64,000 bases of DNA from Anaerolineaceae bacterium (GTDB lineage Bacteria; Chloroflexota; Anaerolineae; Aggregatilineales; Phototrophicaceae), in assembly GCA_002699585.1 (NCBI GenBank), contig PABP01000038.1:620001-684000 (forward strand), in the 5' to 3' direction. A model generated the notes under the pieces. It ran no database searches. It was given only the letters and a program-made list of their open reading frames with translations, and was not told where the DNA came from. Made by a program: the position numbers and the translations under genes. Positions 35,374 to 45,311 of the stretch are shown here, one piece after another. How positions within the stretch are numbered: the stretch's first letter is position 1; every line of letters starts with the position of its first letter.

Positions 35374-36017
35374 TGGACATCGACCCCACCATTGATGGCA
35401 TTCTGCACGCGCTGATGACCGCCCCCACTGTCGCGGATGCCTACAACGAATACGCCAAAGATGATCCGCACAATGCGATCCGCCGGGATAATTTCCGGCT
35501 GTATTTACAGCACATGCAGCAGCGCCGACCCAAAACCATGCTGGTGATGGAAGCACCGGGCTATCGGGGCTGCCGCCTGACAGGCGTCCCTGTGACCAGC
35601 CGCAAAGTGCTATTAGAAGGCGTACCCGAACTGGATTTTTTCGGCGAGGATAAGGGCTACCGCGTCACACATGACCCTGACTTTGAGAATATCTACGGCG
35701 AACAGAGCGCAACCATCGTCTGGGGGACGTTAGCCCAGATTGGCTATTTGCCCCTCATCTGGAACACATTTCCGTTTCATCCACATAAGGCGGGCAAGCC
35801 ACGCACCAATCGGCCACCGCGTGCCGCCGAAAAAGCCCTCGGCGCAGACTTTTTGCAGGCTATGCTGACGCTTTTCCAGCCGAAGCAGGTCATTGCTATT
35901 GGCAACGTCGCCCATGACACCCTTACCAAAATCGGCCTGGATGTGGCCAAGGTCCGGCATCCAGCCCAGGGCGGCAAAAATGACTTCGTAGCAGGATTGA
36001 CTGGGCTGCTAAAGTAA
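35373..36017 (+). CDS. Uracil-DNA glycosylase-family protein
   Basis: 214 residues. The first motif (MLVMEAPGYRGCRLTGVPVTSR) resembles the GEAPGxxE-type active-site loop of the UDG superfamily. WNTFPFHPHKAGKPRTNRPPRAAE and QVIAIGNVAHDTLTKIG match the family's central strands. The final motif RHPAQGGKNDF corresponds to the HPS minor-groove loop. No Fe-S cysteine set is visible, so it is not a typical family 4 or 5 enzyme. It likely removes uracil or a damaged base from DNA. It shares the transcript of the NUDIX gene. Confidence 0.82.
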   Translation: MDIDPTIDGILHALMTAPTVADAYNEYAKDDPHNAIRRDNFRLYLQHMQQRRPKTMLVMEAPGYRGCRLTGVPVTSRKVLLEGVPELDFFGEDKGYRVTHDPDFENIYGEQSATIVWGTLAQIGYLPLIWNTFPFHPHKAGKPRTNRPPRAAEKALGADFLQAMLTLFQPKQVIAIGNVAHDTLTKIGLDVAKVRHPAQGGKNDFVAGLTGLLK

Positions 36018-36156
36018 TTGCCATAGCCTACTTGCGCTGTTTACGACAAATAATCATTGAATTACAGCACAATGTCATCCTCATATGGGCGGTTTCCATG
36101 CGATAATCACACGAACATATATTCGTATTTTTGGATACAGGGAGTTTGTTATAGAG

Positions 36157-36828
36157 ATGAGGACGTTATGGGAATCCGATGGCAATACAACTTCCTTCAT
36201 ACTGGCGGATGTCGAGCCAGAATATGAGGCGACAGTACGCCACTTATACTATCAGCCGGTGGAACGCGGTTTTGCGAAATCCTACCCGGCAGATAAGCCT
36301 CATCTGGATCGTGTTTTTACGAATTTCGAACGCTATGCGCCCCAGATGGTTCTTCAAGCAGCGGAACGAAAGCCTATCCCCTGGGAACAGGCTTTGGAGG
36401 CGCTCATACAGGTTATCGCTGATGAGCCGATTGACTGGTGGATCATTGGGAGTAGTGCGCTGGCAGTACGCGGGATTGATATCGAACCACATGATATTGA
36501 CCTCGTTACGGATGAGGATGGAGCAGAGCGACTGTATGCATTGCTAGAGAATTATGTCGTTGAACCGCTACAGTCGGGATGGATATGGCGTGCATTCGGA
36601 CGTGCTTTTCTCCATTCGCGGGTGGAGTGGATAGGCAGCGTTAGCGATAATGTCGATGATTCTGGACCTACGGAATTTGGCACGACAGCCAGGAATCGTC
36701 TCGAAGTCGTGCACTGGTGCGGAACAGAGATTCGTGTCCCGCCGCTGGATATTCAATTAGCGATCTGTGAACAGCGCAAACTTACGGAGAGAAGTAAAAA
36801 GATCAGGCGTTTTATGGCAGCATCATAA
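36157..36828 (+). CDS. Nucleotidyltransferase-fold protein (MNT/AbiEii-like)
   Basis: About 223 residues from the ATG at 36157; the ATG at 36085 lacks a ribosome binding site. Residues about 90-125 read IDWWIIGSSALAVRGIDIEPHDIDLVTDEDGAERL, the GSx10-12DxD signature of minimal nucleotidyltransferases and AbiEii-type toxins. The later EVVHWCGTEIRVPPLDIQLAICEQRKL fits the same fold (third acidic strand and the helical cap). The N-terminal about 80 residues match nothing I recognise. No partner antitoxin (HEPN or AbiEi) adjoins. Target unknown; a tRNA or protein nucleotidylating role is only possible. Confidence 0.7.
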   Translation: MRTLWESDGNTTSFILADVEPEYEATVRHLYYQPVERGFAKSYPADKPHLDRVFTNFERYAPQMVLQAAERKPIPWEQALEALIQVIADEPIDWWIIGSSALAVRGIDIEPHDIDLVTDEDGAERLYALLENYVVEPLQSGWIWRAFGRAFLHSRVEWIGSVSDNVDDSGPTEFGTTARNRLEVVHWCGTEIRVPPLDIQLAICEQRKLTERSKKIRRFMAAS

Positions 36829-36830
36829 TA

Positions 36831-36867
36831 AGAAAAACGCCCCATCCTTTGCTAAAGATGGAGCGTT
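36831..36867 (-). terminator. Terminator after tkt
   Basis: 11-bp stem with one mismatch (AACGCCCCATC / GATGGAGCGTT), a 10-nt loop, and a T-rich tail (TTTTTCTTATTAT) on the minus strand, 31 bases past the transketolase stop. Confidence 0.7.
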
Positions 36868-36897
36868 CCGCTTGATTAGCTATAGCTTCTTGTGAGC

Positions 36898-38928
36898 TTA
36901 GTCTTCGTCGTCCAGCAAATCGGCCACAGCCTGGACAACCGCTTTGGCGGTCAGGCCGTATTCTTCATAAATCTTCGCATATGGGGCCGATGCGCCGAAG
37001 GTATCGACACCGATGGTCTTACCCTCCATGCCGACCCACTTCTGCCAGCCAGTGGTGACGCCAGCTTCGATGCTCACACGGGCGGTGACTTCCGGCGGCA
37101 ATACCAGGTCACGATAGGCCTGTGACTGTTCTTCGAACAGTTCCCAGCACGGCATGGAAACCACGCGCGTGGCCACGCCAGCTTCTTCAAGATTTTCATA
37201 GGCTTCCAGGGCGATAGACAGTTCCGTGCCCGTCGCCATCAGAATGACTTCCGGCAGGCCGTCGGGCAAATCGTCGGACTCGGCCAGGACGTAACCACCA
37301 CGCGAGACACCTTCGTAGATACCCTCGACATTCTCGCCGTCAAGCACAGGTACAGCCTGCCGGGAGAAGATAAGTGTGGCTGGGCCGCTGAGTTCCATAG
37401 CGGTCTTCCAGGCGGCGGCACTTTCGTAAGCATCGCCAGGGCGGAACACATATAGACCAGGGATCAGGCGCAGGCTCATGACATGCTCAACAGGCTCATG
37501 GGTGGGGCCATCTTCGCCAACACCGATGCTGTCATGGGTGAAGACATACAACGCTGGGGCCTGCATCAGTGCACCCAAACGGATCGATGGGCGCATATAG
37601 TCGCTGAAGGTCAGGAAGGTGGCTGAATACGGCTTGATGATGCCACCGTGTAGGGCCAGCCCATTGGTGATCGCACCCATCGCGTGCTCACGGACGCCAA
37701 AGCGCAGGTTGCGGGCAGCAGGCTTATGCGGCCCGGTATTATCTTCGCCACTGATGAGCGTCTTGGTGCTGCCAGCCAGGTCGGCATCGCCACCGATCAT
37801 AGTCGGGATGTGCTTGGCGATGGCGTTCAGGGCTGCGCCATTGGCTGCACGGGTCGCCTGCGGCTTATCCGGTGCGAAGGTCGGCAGGTCACTGTCCCAG
37901 CCTTCCGGCAGACGGCCAGCGAAGGCATCATCAAAGGCCTGGGCGATATCCGGGAAAGCAGCTTTGTAAGCGTCGAGTTCTTTGTTCCAGGCGGCTTCGG
38001 CTTCAGCACCTGTGGTCAGGGCTTCGCGGTAATGTTCGAGCACATCGCCCGGAATGAAGAAATCTTCGTCAACGGGCCAACCGAGCGCTTCTTTGGTCAG
38101 GCGAACTTCTTCAGCGCCAAGAGGTGACCCATGTGCGCTACTGGTCCCGGCCTTGTTAGGGCTACCATAACCGATGATGGTCTTGACGGAGATGAGCGAC
38201 GGGCGATTGGTTTCTTGCTTGGCGGCTTTGATAGCATCATCAATCGCAGTCAGGTCATTGCCATCATGCACACGATGGGTATGCCAACCCTGGGCGTCAA
38301 AGCGCTTGAGGATGTCCTCAGTGAAGATCATGCTGGCATCGCCATCGAGGGTAATGTCGTTGTCGTCATACAGGAAGATCAACTTACCCAGGCCCCAATG
38401 ACCAGCCAGGGCGGCGGCTTCCTGGGCGACACCTTCCATCAGGTCGCCATCGCTGACAATCGCATAGGTGTAATGGTCGATGATATTGTGGCCATCACGG
38501 TTAAAGTGCTTGCTGAGGAAAGCCTCTGCCAATGCCATGCCGACTGCATTACCGAACCCTTGCCCAAGCGGCCCCGTCGTGGTTTCTACGCCGGGGGTGT
38601 GGCCATATTCGGGATGGCCAGGGGTCTTGCTGCCCCACTGACGGAAGTTCTTGAGTTCTTCCAACGGCAGGTCGTAGCCGGTCAGGTGTAGCAACGTATA
38701 CAGCAGCATAGAGCCGTGCCCAGCGCTGAGGACAAAGCGGTCGCGGTTGATCCACTTGGGATCAGCTGGGTTGTGGCGCAAATGGCGCGTCCATAGGACG
38801 TAAGCCATCGGGGCTGACCCCATTGGCAGGCCTGGGTGGCCGCTGTTGGCTTTCTGAATGGCATCAATCGACAGGGTGCGGATGGTGTTAATCGCACGTT
38901 CTTGCACTTCCGGTGACGCAGTAGACAT
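36898..38928 (-). CDS. tkt: Transketolase
   Basis: 676 residues, full length. It moves two-carbon units between sugar phosphates in the pentose phosphate pathway using thiamine diphosphate. The N-terminal signature [32 protein letters not shown], thiamine motif [42 protein letters not shown], and transketolase-type [26 protein letters not shown] are all present. AAGGGAG precedes the ATG. It appears monocistronic. Confidence 0.97.
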   Translation of the reverse strand: MSTASPEVQERAINTIRTLSIDAIQKANSGHPGLPMGSAPMAYVLWTRHLRHNPADPKWINRDRFVLSAGHGSMLLYTLLHLTGYDLPLEELKNFRQWGSKTPGHPEYGHTPGVETTTGPLGQGFGNAVGMALAEAFLSKHFNRDGHNIIDHYTYAIVSDGDLMEGVAQEAAALAGHWGLGKLIFLYDDNDITLDGDASMIFTEDILKRFDAQGWHTHRVHDGNDLTAIDDAIKAAKQETNRPSLISVKTIIGYGSPNKAGTSSAHGSPLGAEEVRLTKEALGWPVDEDFFIPGDVLEHYREALTTGAEAEAAWNKELDAYKAAFPDIAQAFDDAFAGRLPEGWDSDLPTFAPDKPQATRAANGAALNAIAKHIPTMIGGDADLAGSTKTLISGEDNTGPHKPAARNLRFGVREHAMGAITNGLALHGGIIKPYSATFLTFSDYMRPSIRLGALMQAPALYVFTHDSIGVGEDGPTHEPVEHVMSLRLIPGLYVFRPGDAYESAAAWKTAMELSGPATLIFSRQAVPVLDGENVEGIYEGVSRGGYVLAESDDLPDGLPEVILMATGTELSIALEAYENLEEAGVATRVVSMPCWELFEEQSQAYRDLVLPPEVTARVSIEAGVTTGWQKWVGMEGKTIGVDTFGASAPYAKIYEEYGLTAKAVVQAVADLLDDED

Positions 38929-39282
38929 AAGGTATGATCTCCCTTGTTAGGTATCTTGTGTAATCAAAAACCTTCTTATCAATGTTTTTCCATGAAAAAT
39001 TTTGTGTACAAAACGACTGTTAAACGTCGATCATTATTCCACAAAGTTGGTGAATTTTGATGCTTGTATATTTATTCCCCAGGTCCCCTCAAGATAAGGT
39101 ACGACTATTGGAACATCTTCGCTAGGTTATAGGTCACGGTTCTAGCATGATGTTATTATCTTGCTTACAAGCCTCTCACTCAGAAGTCTATTGTAAGTTC
39201 GCCGGATTGCTTTATCATACATCTGGCTAACAGCAATATGGCTAACAGCAATATGGCTAACAGCAATTGATGGGAACGCGCT
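38929..39282. other. Divergent intergenic region with a 15-bp tandem repeat
   Basis: 354 bp without a gene. It is AT-rich near tkt, and it carries three head-to-tail copies of a 15-mer right before the start of the SH3 gene. I see no convincing promoter for that gene. Confidence 0.5.
39225..39269 (+). repeat. 15-bp tandem repeat, three copies
   Basis: GGCTAACAGCAATAT at 39225-39239 and 39240-39254, then GGCTAACAGCAATTG at 39255-39269. It ends 13 bases before the TTG start of the SH3 gene, so it lies in its untranslated leader or promoter. Confidence 0.9.
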
Positions 39283-40575
39283 TTGGCCCTCGTCTTCTAC
39301 CTAATCGGTGCAATCGCCACCTTCCTCTTCATCCTCAATAACCTCTGGCAAACCGTCAGACGCAAGCGAGATATCGGCTTTCGTGGCATGCTGCTGGCAT
39401 TCTTCGCTGCTCTCATGCCAGTTGTCGCCCTCTTGCTGGATAATATGAGTGAAGCGCGTTTTGACACGCTGGAAGAATTGCTATTCCTGCTCATCATTCC
39501 ACTATTGATTATACATATTGGGCTGACAGTAATCGACCTTGTTCGTCCAAAACGCCGCCGCAGCGGACGCGGCATCCTGGGCGTGGGCATTGCCGTACTG
39601 CTGCTCATCGCCACAATCAGTTACAACCTGAGCGCCCAGTTCATTGAGTTAGCTGGTGATGAAGTTGTGCTGCGGCCAACACCTATAAACGAACAACCGC
39701 GCGATTATGATCCCTGCCAGACGGACATCCTGGGCACGGAAATCCTCAATATTGTGTTGAATAACATCGCTGTGGATGCCAATATCGACCGTGACGACCT
39801 GCTCGACCGCTTCGTCAACGATGGCCAAACGACCTTTGGCCAGTTGGTGCGCGCCAATGGCGGCGAGCCGACGCAAACCGTCGAGAAGATGGTGCAGGAC
39901 TTCCGCCAGTTTGTCGCAGAAACAGCGGCTATCTGCGAGCAACCTGATGGCGAAGGTCAACAGCTTGATGCGGCCAATCTCAACGTGATTACGATATTTG
40001 TGCGCTCTTTCCTGTTACAGGCTGTGGAATGGCCATTTGATGAGTTCTTGGAAAATACCGAACAGGTCATGGGTTCGCTGCCGGGTGCGGGTGGCGATGA
40101 CACCGAGGATGAACCCATCTTACAAGCGACAGCCAACAGCACGCAACTACAGGAAACACGGGCAGCCCTGGTAGCAGCGATTCCGTCAGTGGACGCACCA
40201 CAAACCGCCACACCAACCGCCACGCCGACCATAACCCCTAGCTACACGCCAACTGTGACGCGCACGCCTGTCCCGACTTTCTCGCCGACGCCAACACGCG
40301 AACGCTTCGTGACGGCGACCCCAACGGCCACTGCCACCCTGCCCAACCCTTGCCTGGGAACAGCGCTGTTCAACGTCAATATGCGCACCCTACCGAATTT
40401 AGAAGAATCCGAGGTTGTTATCACGATTCCGTTTGAAGCCCTGATTACGATCTACGGTCCCAATGAAGACCGTACATGGTGGTATGGGCAGTACGAGGGT
40501 GAAGACGGTTGGATCAGCGATGAGTACATCCGTGTGAACGCGGCTTGTGACGACCTACCCCCGCGCGATCCGTAG
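39283..40575 (+). CDS. Membrane protein with Thr/Pro linker and C-terminal SH3b domain
   Basis: 430 residues. A TTG start is forced by the TGA stop at 39268 in the same frame; GGGAA lies upstream. TM helices sit at about 5-25, 35-52, 65-85 and 98-112. An extracytoplasmic helical domain (about 115-290, with CQTDILGTEI and AAICEQ cysteines) is followed by a Thr/Pro/Ala linker of repeated TATPTATPT units (about 310-365) and an SH3b domain (NVNMRTLPNLEESEVVITIPFEALITIYG, WWYGQYEGEDGWISDEYI). The linker-SH3 layout suggests cell-envelope binding. Function unknown. Confidence 0.78.
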   Translation: MALVFYLIGAIATFLFILNNLWQTVRRKRDIGFRGMLLAFFAALMPVVALLLDNMSEARFDTLEELLFLLIIPLLIIHIGLTVIDLVRPKRRRSGRGILGVGIAVLLLIATISYNLSAQFIELAGDEVVLRPTPINEQPRDYDPCQTDILGTEILNIVLNNIAVDANIDRDDLLDRFVNDGQTTFGQLVRANGGEPTQTVEKMVQDFRQFVAETAAICEQPDGEGQQLDAANLNVITIFVRSFLLQAVEWPFDEFLENTEQVMGSLPGAGGDDTEDEPILQATANSTQLQETRAALVAAIPSVDAPQTATPTATPTITPSYTPTVTRTPVPTFSPTPTRERFVTATPTATATLPNPCLGTALFNVNMRTLPNLEESEVVITIPFEALITIYGPNEDRTWWYGQYEGEDGWISDEYIRVNAACDDLPPRDP

Positions 40576-40579
40576 TCGT

Positions 40580-42109
40580 TTATCTGGCGCGGGCGCGAGC
40601 AAACGTCGGCGTGGGTGCAGATTGAAGGCACATATCATCGGGCTCAACATCGGGCTGATCGAAGAAATGGGTAGCGATCTGCTTGCCGCACCATGACGAA
40701 AAAGCAACTGCATGACCTACCCCTGGCACATCGACTACATAGCTATTATCAAGGGTCGCTGCTGCTAGATGCGCCCAGGCCGGAGGCGTAATCGGGTCGT
40801 ATTCCCCTGCCAGCAGTAATGTCGGTATATCGCTAGCGATGGCCACATTTTCCAGGTCATCCGCAGCAACGGGCTGCCAATCGAGGCAGACATCAATCAC
40901 GGCTTCATTGAGCAACATATTGCGTGACAGCAAGGACACAAACTGCGGGTAGTCATCGCGCAGGTGGATAAAATCATCGGGGGTGGTAAAGCTCATTTCA
41001 TCGTAGCATTGCACCGCCTGATACATGCCATGCGCGATATTATAGACGCGCAATTCCTGACGAATACCGGCCCGCACAGCGGAATCATAATTGCCATCTG
41101 CGATTTCATACAGCCAGCGCGGAATATTCTCGATGTTATCCACGCTATACATCCAATTGAAAACCCAATCAAATAAGCGATCACCAGAGAGCACAACGCG
41201 GATGGAATCGCCACGCAACGAACTAAGGACAATGGTTTGTGGGTCGGTGTTGAACTGTTCATAAAGCTGGTAGAAGGTCGCTTCCAGATCGGGGTAATCC
41301 ACCTGACAGGCAGTATCGGCAGCACAACCCGCAAACAACACATCGAGAGCGCGCAACGCATTGGCTATGTAGTCCGTGAATAGGTTAACCTGGGCCGGAT
41401 AGACGGAATCCAGCACCACGCTGCGGATGCCTTCTGGGTAGTCACGCATGGCTGTTAAAGCCAAGCGCGTGCCATAGGACACACCGAACAGATTCCAGCT
41501 ATCGTAACCAAGCGCTAACCGCAAGTCATCGAGATCGGCGGCGTTGTTGGCGGTTGTATAGGCGCTGACATCCACGTCCATCTCAAGGTACTGTTGCGAA
41601 CAGAGCATGCTGGCATAACGCGAACGGCGCAATTCGACATCGGCGTCGTAGCCTTCGGTCAGGGCGTTCAAGGCAATGTTGATGACGCCATCGCATTGCA
41701 AGTTGGGCTGTGACAAGCCCGTGCCGCGCTGGTCGAAGAAGATGATATCGCGCTGGTGCGCAAAGGGAATCATGTTGGATGAGAAAAAATTGGTCGCACT
41801 ACGAACAATGCTGCCCCCCGGCCCACCAACCAGATACACAATCGGGTCCGGCTGCGGGTTCTCACTGCGCGTCTGCACAATGACGACGGCCAATTCAATG
41901 ATGGCGCTATTGGGATTGTTACGATTTTCCGGCACGCGCAAGATGCCACAGGTCATGTCAAAGTTATAAGGTGCGGATTCTGTGCAGTCCTGCTCGATGA
42001 ACTCCGGCACCCATGCGGGTTCCGCACTGAGCGTATTAACCTGGGCACTCATAGGCGCAGCAGGCATCAAAAACAACAAGATGCTGGCTAAGATCCATCC
42101 ATAGCGCAC
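40580..42109 (-). CDS. Secreted alpha/beta hydrolase (S33/tripeptidyl-aminopeptidase-like)
   Basis: 509 residues, GTG start. A signal peptide (ILASILLFLMPAAPMSAQ) precedes the catalytic domain. IVYLVGGPGGSIV is the oxyanion HGGPG motif. The nucleophile is in NLFGVSYGTRLALTAM (GxSxG), the acid in LLLAGEYDPITPPAW and the His in PGVGHAVAF. The cap region is long and carries several Cys (CDGVIN, CSQQ, CAADTAC). This layout is typical of proline-iminopeptidase-related exo-peptidases. It likely acts on peptides outside the cell. Confidence 0.88.
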   Translation of the reverse strand: MRYGWILASILLFLMPAAPMSAQVNTLSAEPAWVPEFIEQDCTESAPYNFDMTCGILRVPENRNNPNSAIIELAVVIVQTRSENPQPDPIVYLVGGPGGSIVRSATNFFSSNMIPFAHQRDIIFFDQRGTGLSQPNLQCDGVINIALNALTEGYDADVELRRSRYASMLCSQQYLEMDVDVSAYTTANNAADLDDLRLALGYDSWNLFGVSYGTRLALTAMRDYPEGIRSVVLDSVYPAQVNLFTDYIANALRALDVLFAGCAADTACQVDYPDLEATFYQLYEQFNTDPQTIVLSSLRGDSIRVVLSGDRLFDWVFNWMYSVDNIENIPRWLYEIADGNYDSAVRAGIRQELRVYNIAHGMYQAVQCYDEMSFTTPDDFIHLRDDYPQFVSLLSRNMLLNEAVIDVCLDWQPVAADDLENVAIASDIPTLLLAGEYDPITPPAWAHLAAATLDNSYVVDVPGVGHAVAFSSWCGKQIATHFFDQPDVEPDDMCLQSAPTPTFARARAR

Positions 42110-42216
42110 GCGATTTGCTCCAAAAACTTTGTGATAGGCAATATGGTGATAGTATGCCGAAAAATTATGATGATCCGATTACGGACAGATGAGGTACCAA
42201 TATCCCCCTGGAAGTA

Positions 42217-42399
42217 CTATTTGGATTGGCGGGCACGCAAACGGCCGTAATGCACAATCAGCGCACCACCGCCCCCGCCAACCAGCAGCACCACTATCAA
42301 GCCGAGGGTGGGATCAGGAACCAGGACAGCCACAATAAAGGCCACCAACACAGCAAACATGACGCTGCCCACGCTATACACCCAACTGACTTTTTGCAT
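42217..42399 (-). CDS. Small two-helix membrane protein
   Basis: 60 residues with two hydrophobic helices (WVYSVGSVMFAVLVAFIVAVLV and TLGLIVVLLVGGGGGALIVHYG) and a basic tail (RLRARQSK). No good ribosome binding site precedes the ATG at 42399. The composition supports a real membrane miniprotein; function unknown. Confidence 0.5.
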   Translation of the reverse strand: MQKVSWVYSVGSVMFAVLVAFIVAVLVPDPTLGLIVVLLVGGGGGALIVHYGRLRARQSK

Positions 42400-42581
42400 C
42401 TTTGCCGCCCAACCTTTGCTGCTATTGCCTGCGATTATAACCTGTTTTGGGTGAACGCTCGTAGAGCAACCTGAAGAGCATGCATAGACCCGTCACTTGC
42501 ACAAAGTAAACACTTATCCTAAACATAAGTAAAATAGTTTACAATGAGCTAGTAGCGGAGATGTACCAGGAAGGACTCAGG

Positions 42582-42971
42582 ATGAACCCATCTAATGAGC
42601 AGAAGTCGGTTTACGTCATGCCAATTATTGGCAAAGCTCCGCACTTGCGCTTCGTCTGGACAGAGCAACCCACCCTGGATGATATTGAGAACGCCTTTGC
42701 ATATATCGACCAGGTGCTGGATAGAGCGGATACATCCGTACATATCATCGTCGACGTCCGCAGCCAGCCCAAATTGCCCCTGGGCAAAACCATGACCAAT
42801 GCCATCAAGGCCCAGCGTACAGACACGATGGGAATGTGGTTGGTCATTGGTGCAGATTGGCGTGCCGAGTTCATCGGCAAGACGATTAGCAGCGTGGGCA
42901 AAAATAATATTGAGTGGTTCGATAGCGAAGAAGAAGCCATACAACGTTTAGACGAGCTTATGCAAACTTAG
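42582..42971 (+). CDS. SpoIIAA/STAS-like small protein
   Basis: 129 residues from the ATG at 42582 (AAGGA upstream; an ATG at 42561 is possible). The pattern (RFVWTEQPTLDDIENAFAYIDQVL, VHIIVDVRSQPKLPLG, MWLVIGADWRAEFIGKTIS and IEWFDSEEEAIQRLDELM) looks like a SpoIIAA-like/STAS alpha-beta fold. Related single-domain proteins bind lipids or regulatory partners. Assignment by pattern only. It is convergent with mutY. Confidence 0.6.
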   Translation: MNPSNEQKSVYVMPIIGKAPHLRFVWTEQPTLDDIENAFAYIDQVLDRADTSVHIIVDVRSQPKLPLGKTMTNAIKAQRTDTMGMWLVIGADWRAEFIGKTISSVGKNNIEWFDSEEEAIQRLDELMQT

Positions 42972-42981
42972 CCTCATAAAC

Positions 42982-44076
42982 TCATAGCAACATATTTTTG
43001 CGACGATTCAGCGCTTCGATCACCATACGGTCGGCTTTGCCAAAGCTGTATTTGTCGAATTCTGTTGGGCGCACCCAAGCGATAGCATGGGCATCCAGCA
43101 ACTGCGGCCCATCGTAAGGCGGCATTGGGCCAAGGTACTGGCATTCATAGGCATGCAGCGTGATCTTGAAGTGGGTGAAAGCGTGTTTGACTTGCACAAA
43201 TAACTCGCCAACGGATACTTCAATTGCCAGTTCTTCACGCAATTCACGTTGGAGGGTCTGGGGCAATGTTTCCTCAGCTTCCTGCTTGCCACCAGGGAAT
43301 TCCCACAAGCCACCCAGTAAGCCATCCAGAGGCCGTTGTGCAATCAGGATATGGCCCTGCTCATCGTAGATGATACCGGCGGCGACATCAAAGTGCGGGA
43401 TGGGCGCACGCTTCTTCTTGACCGGGTAATGATCTTGCTCGCCAGCAGCAAATGCAGCGCAGCGGTCGTTTAAAGGACAGTGTGTGCATTCCGGGTTGCG
43501 CGGCCTGCAAATCGTCTGGCCCAGTTCCATCAAAGCCTGATTGTAATCCCCGGCACGCTGCTGCGGCACCCATTCAGCGGCCAAGGCCCACAAATCACTT
43601 TTGGTCCCAGAGAGCGTGACATCATCCTGAATGCCTTCCAGACGAGTTAGCACACGAATGACATTGCCATCAAGAACGGGAACAGGTTCATCAAAGGCGA
43701 TGCTGGCGACTGCCCCGGCGGTGTACGGGCCTATTCCCGGTAGCGATTGCAATTCCTCTGCTGTTGTAGGGAACACGCCGCCGCGTTCATCAGCCACCTG
43801 TTTAGCAGCGCGATGCATATTACGAGCACGACTGTAGTAGCCCAGCCCTTCCCACATCTTGAGGACTTCATCCAGTGAAGCAGCGGCCAGGTCAGCGACG
43901 GTTGGGTAAGCATCCAAGAAGCGCGTATAATAAGGGATGACCGTGTCGATCTGGGTTTGTTGTAGCATGATTTCCGAAAGCCAGATACGATAAGGATCCT
44001 TGCTGGTGCGCCAGGGAAGCTCAGCAGCATGCTGGTCGTACCAGTCGAGAAGTCGTTGCGCTATCGAATCAGTCAT
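42982..44076 (-). CDS. mutY: A/G-specific adenine glycosylase
   Basis: 364 residues. It removes adenine opposite 8-oxoguanine. The catalytic Glu lies in WLSEIMLQQTQIDTVIPYY, the helix-hairpin-helix in LQSLPGIGPYTAGAVASIAF with catalytic Asp in VPVLDGNVIRVLTRL, and the 4Fe-4S ligands in CRPRNPECTHCPLNDRC. The C-terminal NUDIX-like domain (LIAQRPLDGLLGGLWEFPGGKQEAEETLPQTLQRELREEL) reads the oxoG strand. Length is normal. Confidence 0.96.
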   Translation of the reverse strand: MTDSIAQRLLDWYDQHAAELPWRTSKDPYRIWLSEIMLQQTQIDTVIPYYTRFLDAYPTVADLAAASLDEVLKMWEGLGYYSRARNMHRAAKQVADERGGVFPTTAEELQSLPGIGPYTAGAVASIAFDEPVPVLDGNVIRVLTRLEGIQDDVTLSGTKSDLWALAAEWVPQQRAGDYNQALMELGQTICRPRNPECTHCPLNDRCAAFAAGEQDHYPVKKKRAPIPHFDVAAGIIYDEQGHILIAQRPLDGLLGGLWEFPGGKQEAEETLPQTLQRELREELAIEVSVGELFVQVKHAFTHFKITLHAYECQYLGPMPPYDGPQLLDAHAIAWVRPTEFDKYSFGKADRMVIEALNRRKNMLL

Positions 44077-44310
44077 GAGGGTGCTCGGCTATGGTCCAGG
44101 GCTAAAAAAGTTGTATAAAAACATACAGTTAATGAGAATAAGACGTTATTCTCACCCATTCTTAGCTTAAATCAGGCTAGCTCATAAGTCTACATTGGCT
44201 ACACTTAGGGAGGGTCGCTGCTCAGCTATCCAGGTGACAATACAACTTATCGCCAGGTATCCGCCAGAAAAACGAGCAGACGACAACCAAACAGAGTTAA
44301 GGTTGAATCC

Positions 44311-45198
44311 ATGACACATTCATCATTGCCTGCTAATCGTCCACCGACGTTCACAATTCATTTTGCGGATGGACATTTTGCCCCGGCAGTGCGCGTCAAA
44401 CAGGATGATGATCCCCAGACGATCATCGACCTCTTTAATTTGCTGGTGCCCTGCCCGGCCCTCTTCATATCCGGGGGTGCAGGGGCGATGACCCCCGATG
44501 ACATCGCAGCAACACGCGACATCATCGCCGATGGCATCGCTGACTTCGCAGAAAAGCACCGTCTGGCCGTGGTCGATGGTGGTACAGACAGCGGCGTCAT
44601 GCAGATGTTGGGACAGGTGCGGCGCGAACGGCGCTACCGCTTCCCGCTGATTGGCGTCGCGCCAATTGGCCGCGTCAGCTATCCCGGCCATGAATCGCCT
44701 GACCATGAAGCCATTTTACACGAAGGGCACTCCCATTTTGTGCTGGTTGAGGGCAACCAGTGGGGTGATGAATCGCCGATGCTGGTCAATTTGGTACGCA
44801 AGTTATCTCTGAATAAGCCCTCGTTGGGCGTCCTGATTAACGGCGGCTTGATTGCCGAGAAAGATGTCTATATCGCCACCACCCAGGGCGAAAACAGCAT
44901 TCCGATGATTGTGCTGGAAGGTAGTGGCCGCAAAGCTGACGAAATCGCCACAGCCCTGAGCACAGGCGAAACCGAAAGCAAGATCATCAAAGCGATTATC
45001 AGCGGCGGACGCATCACTGTCGCCAGCATCAAAGCCGGAGCAACTGCGCTGCGCGAACGCCTGATGATGCACTTCGATGTGGATGATGACCTGCAAGCAA
45101 GTGCCAATAACTTAGCTGTTTCCGATGCGGATCGGTCAAGGTTAGTATCGCCCTATTCCGCCAATGATCCATCGTCGCGCTCATCAAGCAATTCATAA
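44311..45198 (+). CDS. SLOG superfamily protein (TRPM-type prokaryotic LSDAT)
   Basis: 295 residues. The Rossmannoid SLOG signature is clear: LFISGGAGAM (52-60), RLAVVDGGTDSGVMQMLG (84-101), FPLIGVAPIGRVSYPG (111-126), HSHFVLVEGNQWGDESPMLVNLVRKLS (140-166), LGVLINGG (172-179), and VLEGSGRKADEIATAL (201-216), the GSGRxAD turn of TRPM-like SLOG domains. SLOG proteins sense or process nucleotide-derived ligands in conflict and signalling systems. A serine-rich tail of about 60 residues lacks family features. AAGGTTGA precedes the ATG. Two membrane TPR genes follow in the same direction. No TM segment is seen in this protein, so any coupling to the membrane must be through partners. Confidence 0.88.
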   Translation: MTHSSLPANRPPTFTIHFADGHFAPAVRVKQDDDPQTIIDLFNLLVPCPALFISGGAGAMTPDDIAATRDIIADGIADFAEKHRLAVVDGGTDSGVMQMLGQVRRERRYRFPLIGVAPIGRVSYPGHESPDHEAILHEGHSHFVLVEGNQWGDESPMLVNLVRKLSLNKPSLGVLINGGLIAEKDVYIATTQGENSIPMIVLEGSGRKADEIATALSTGETESKIIKAIISGGRITVASIKAGATALRERLMMHFDVDDDLQASANNLAVSDADRSRLVSPYSANDPSSRSSSNS

Positions 45199-45311
45199 TC
45201 ATTCACAGCTTCCATAGCACAGCATCGCTAATGAATACCCTTCAGATGGGCTTATCAGGATACTTACATGGACAACCCAACCTACACGACGATTAAACAG
45301 GAGTAATTGCC

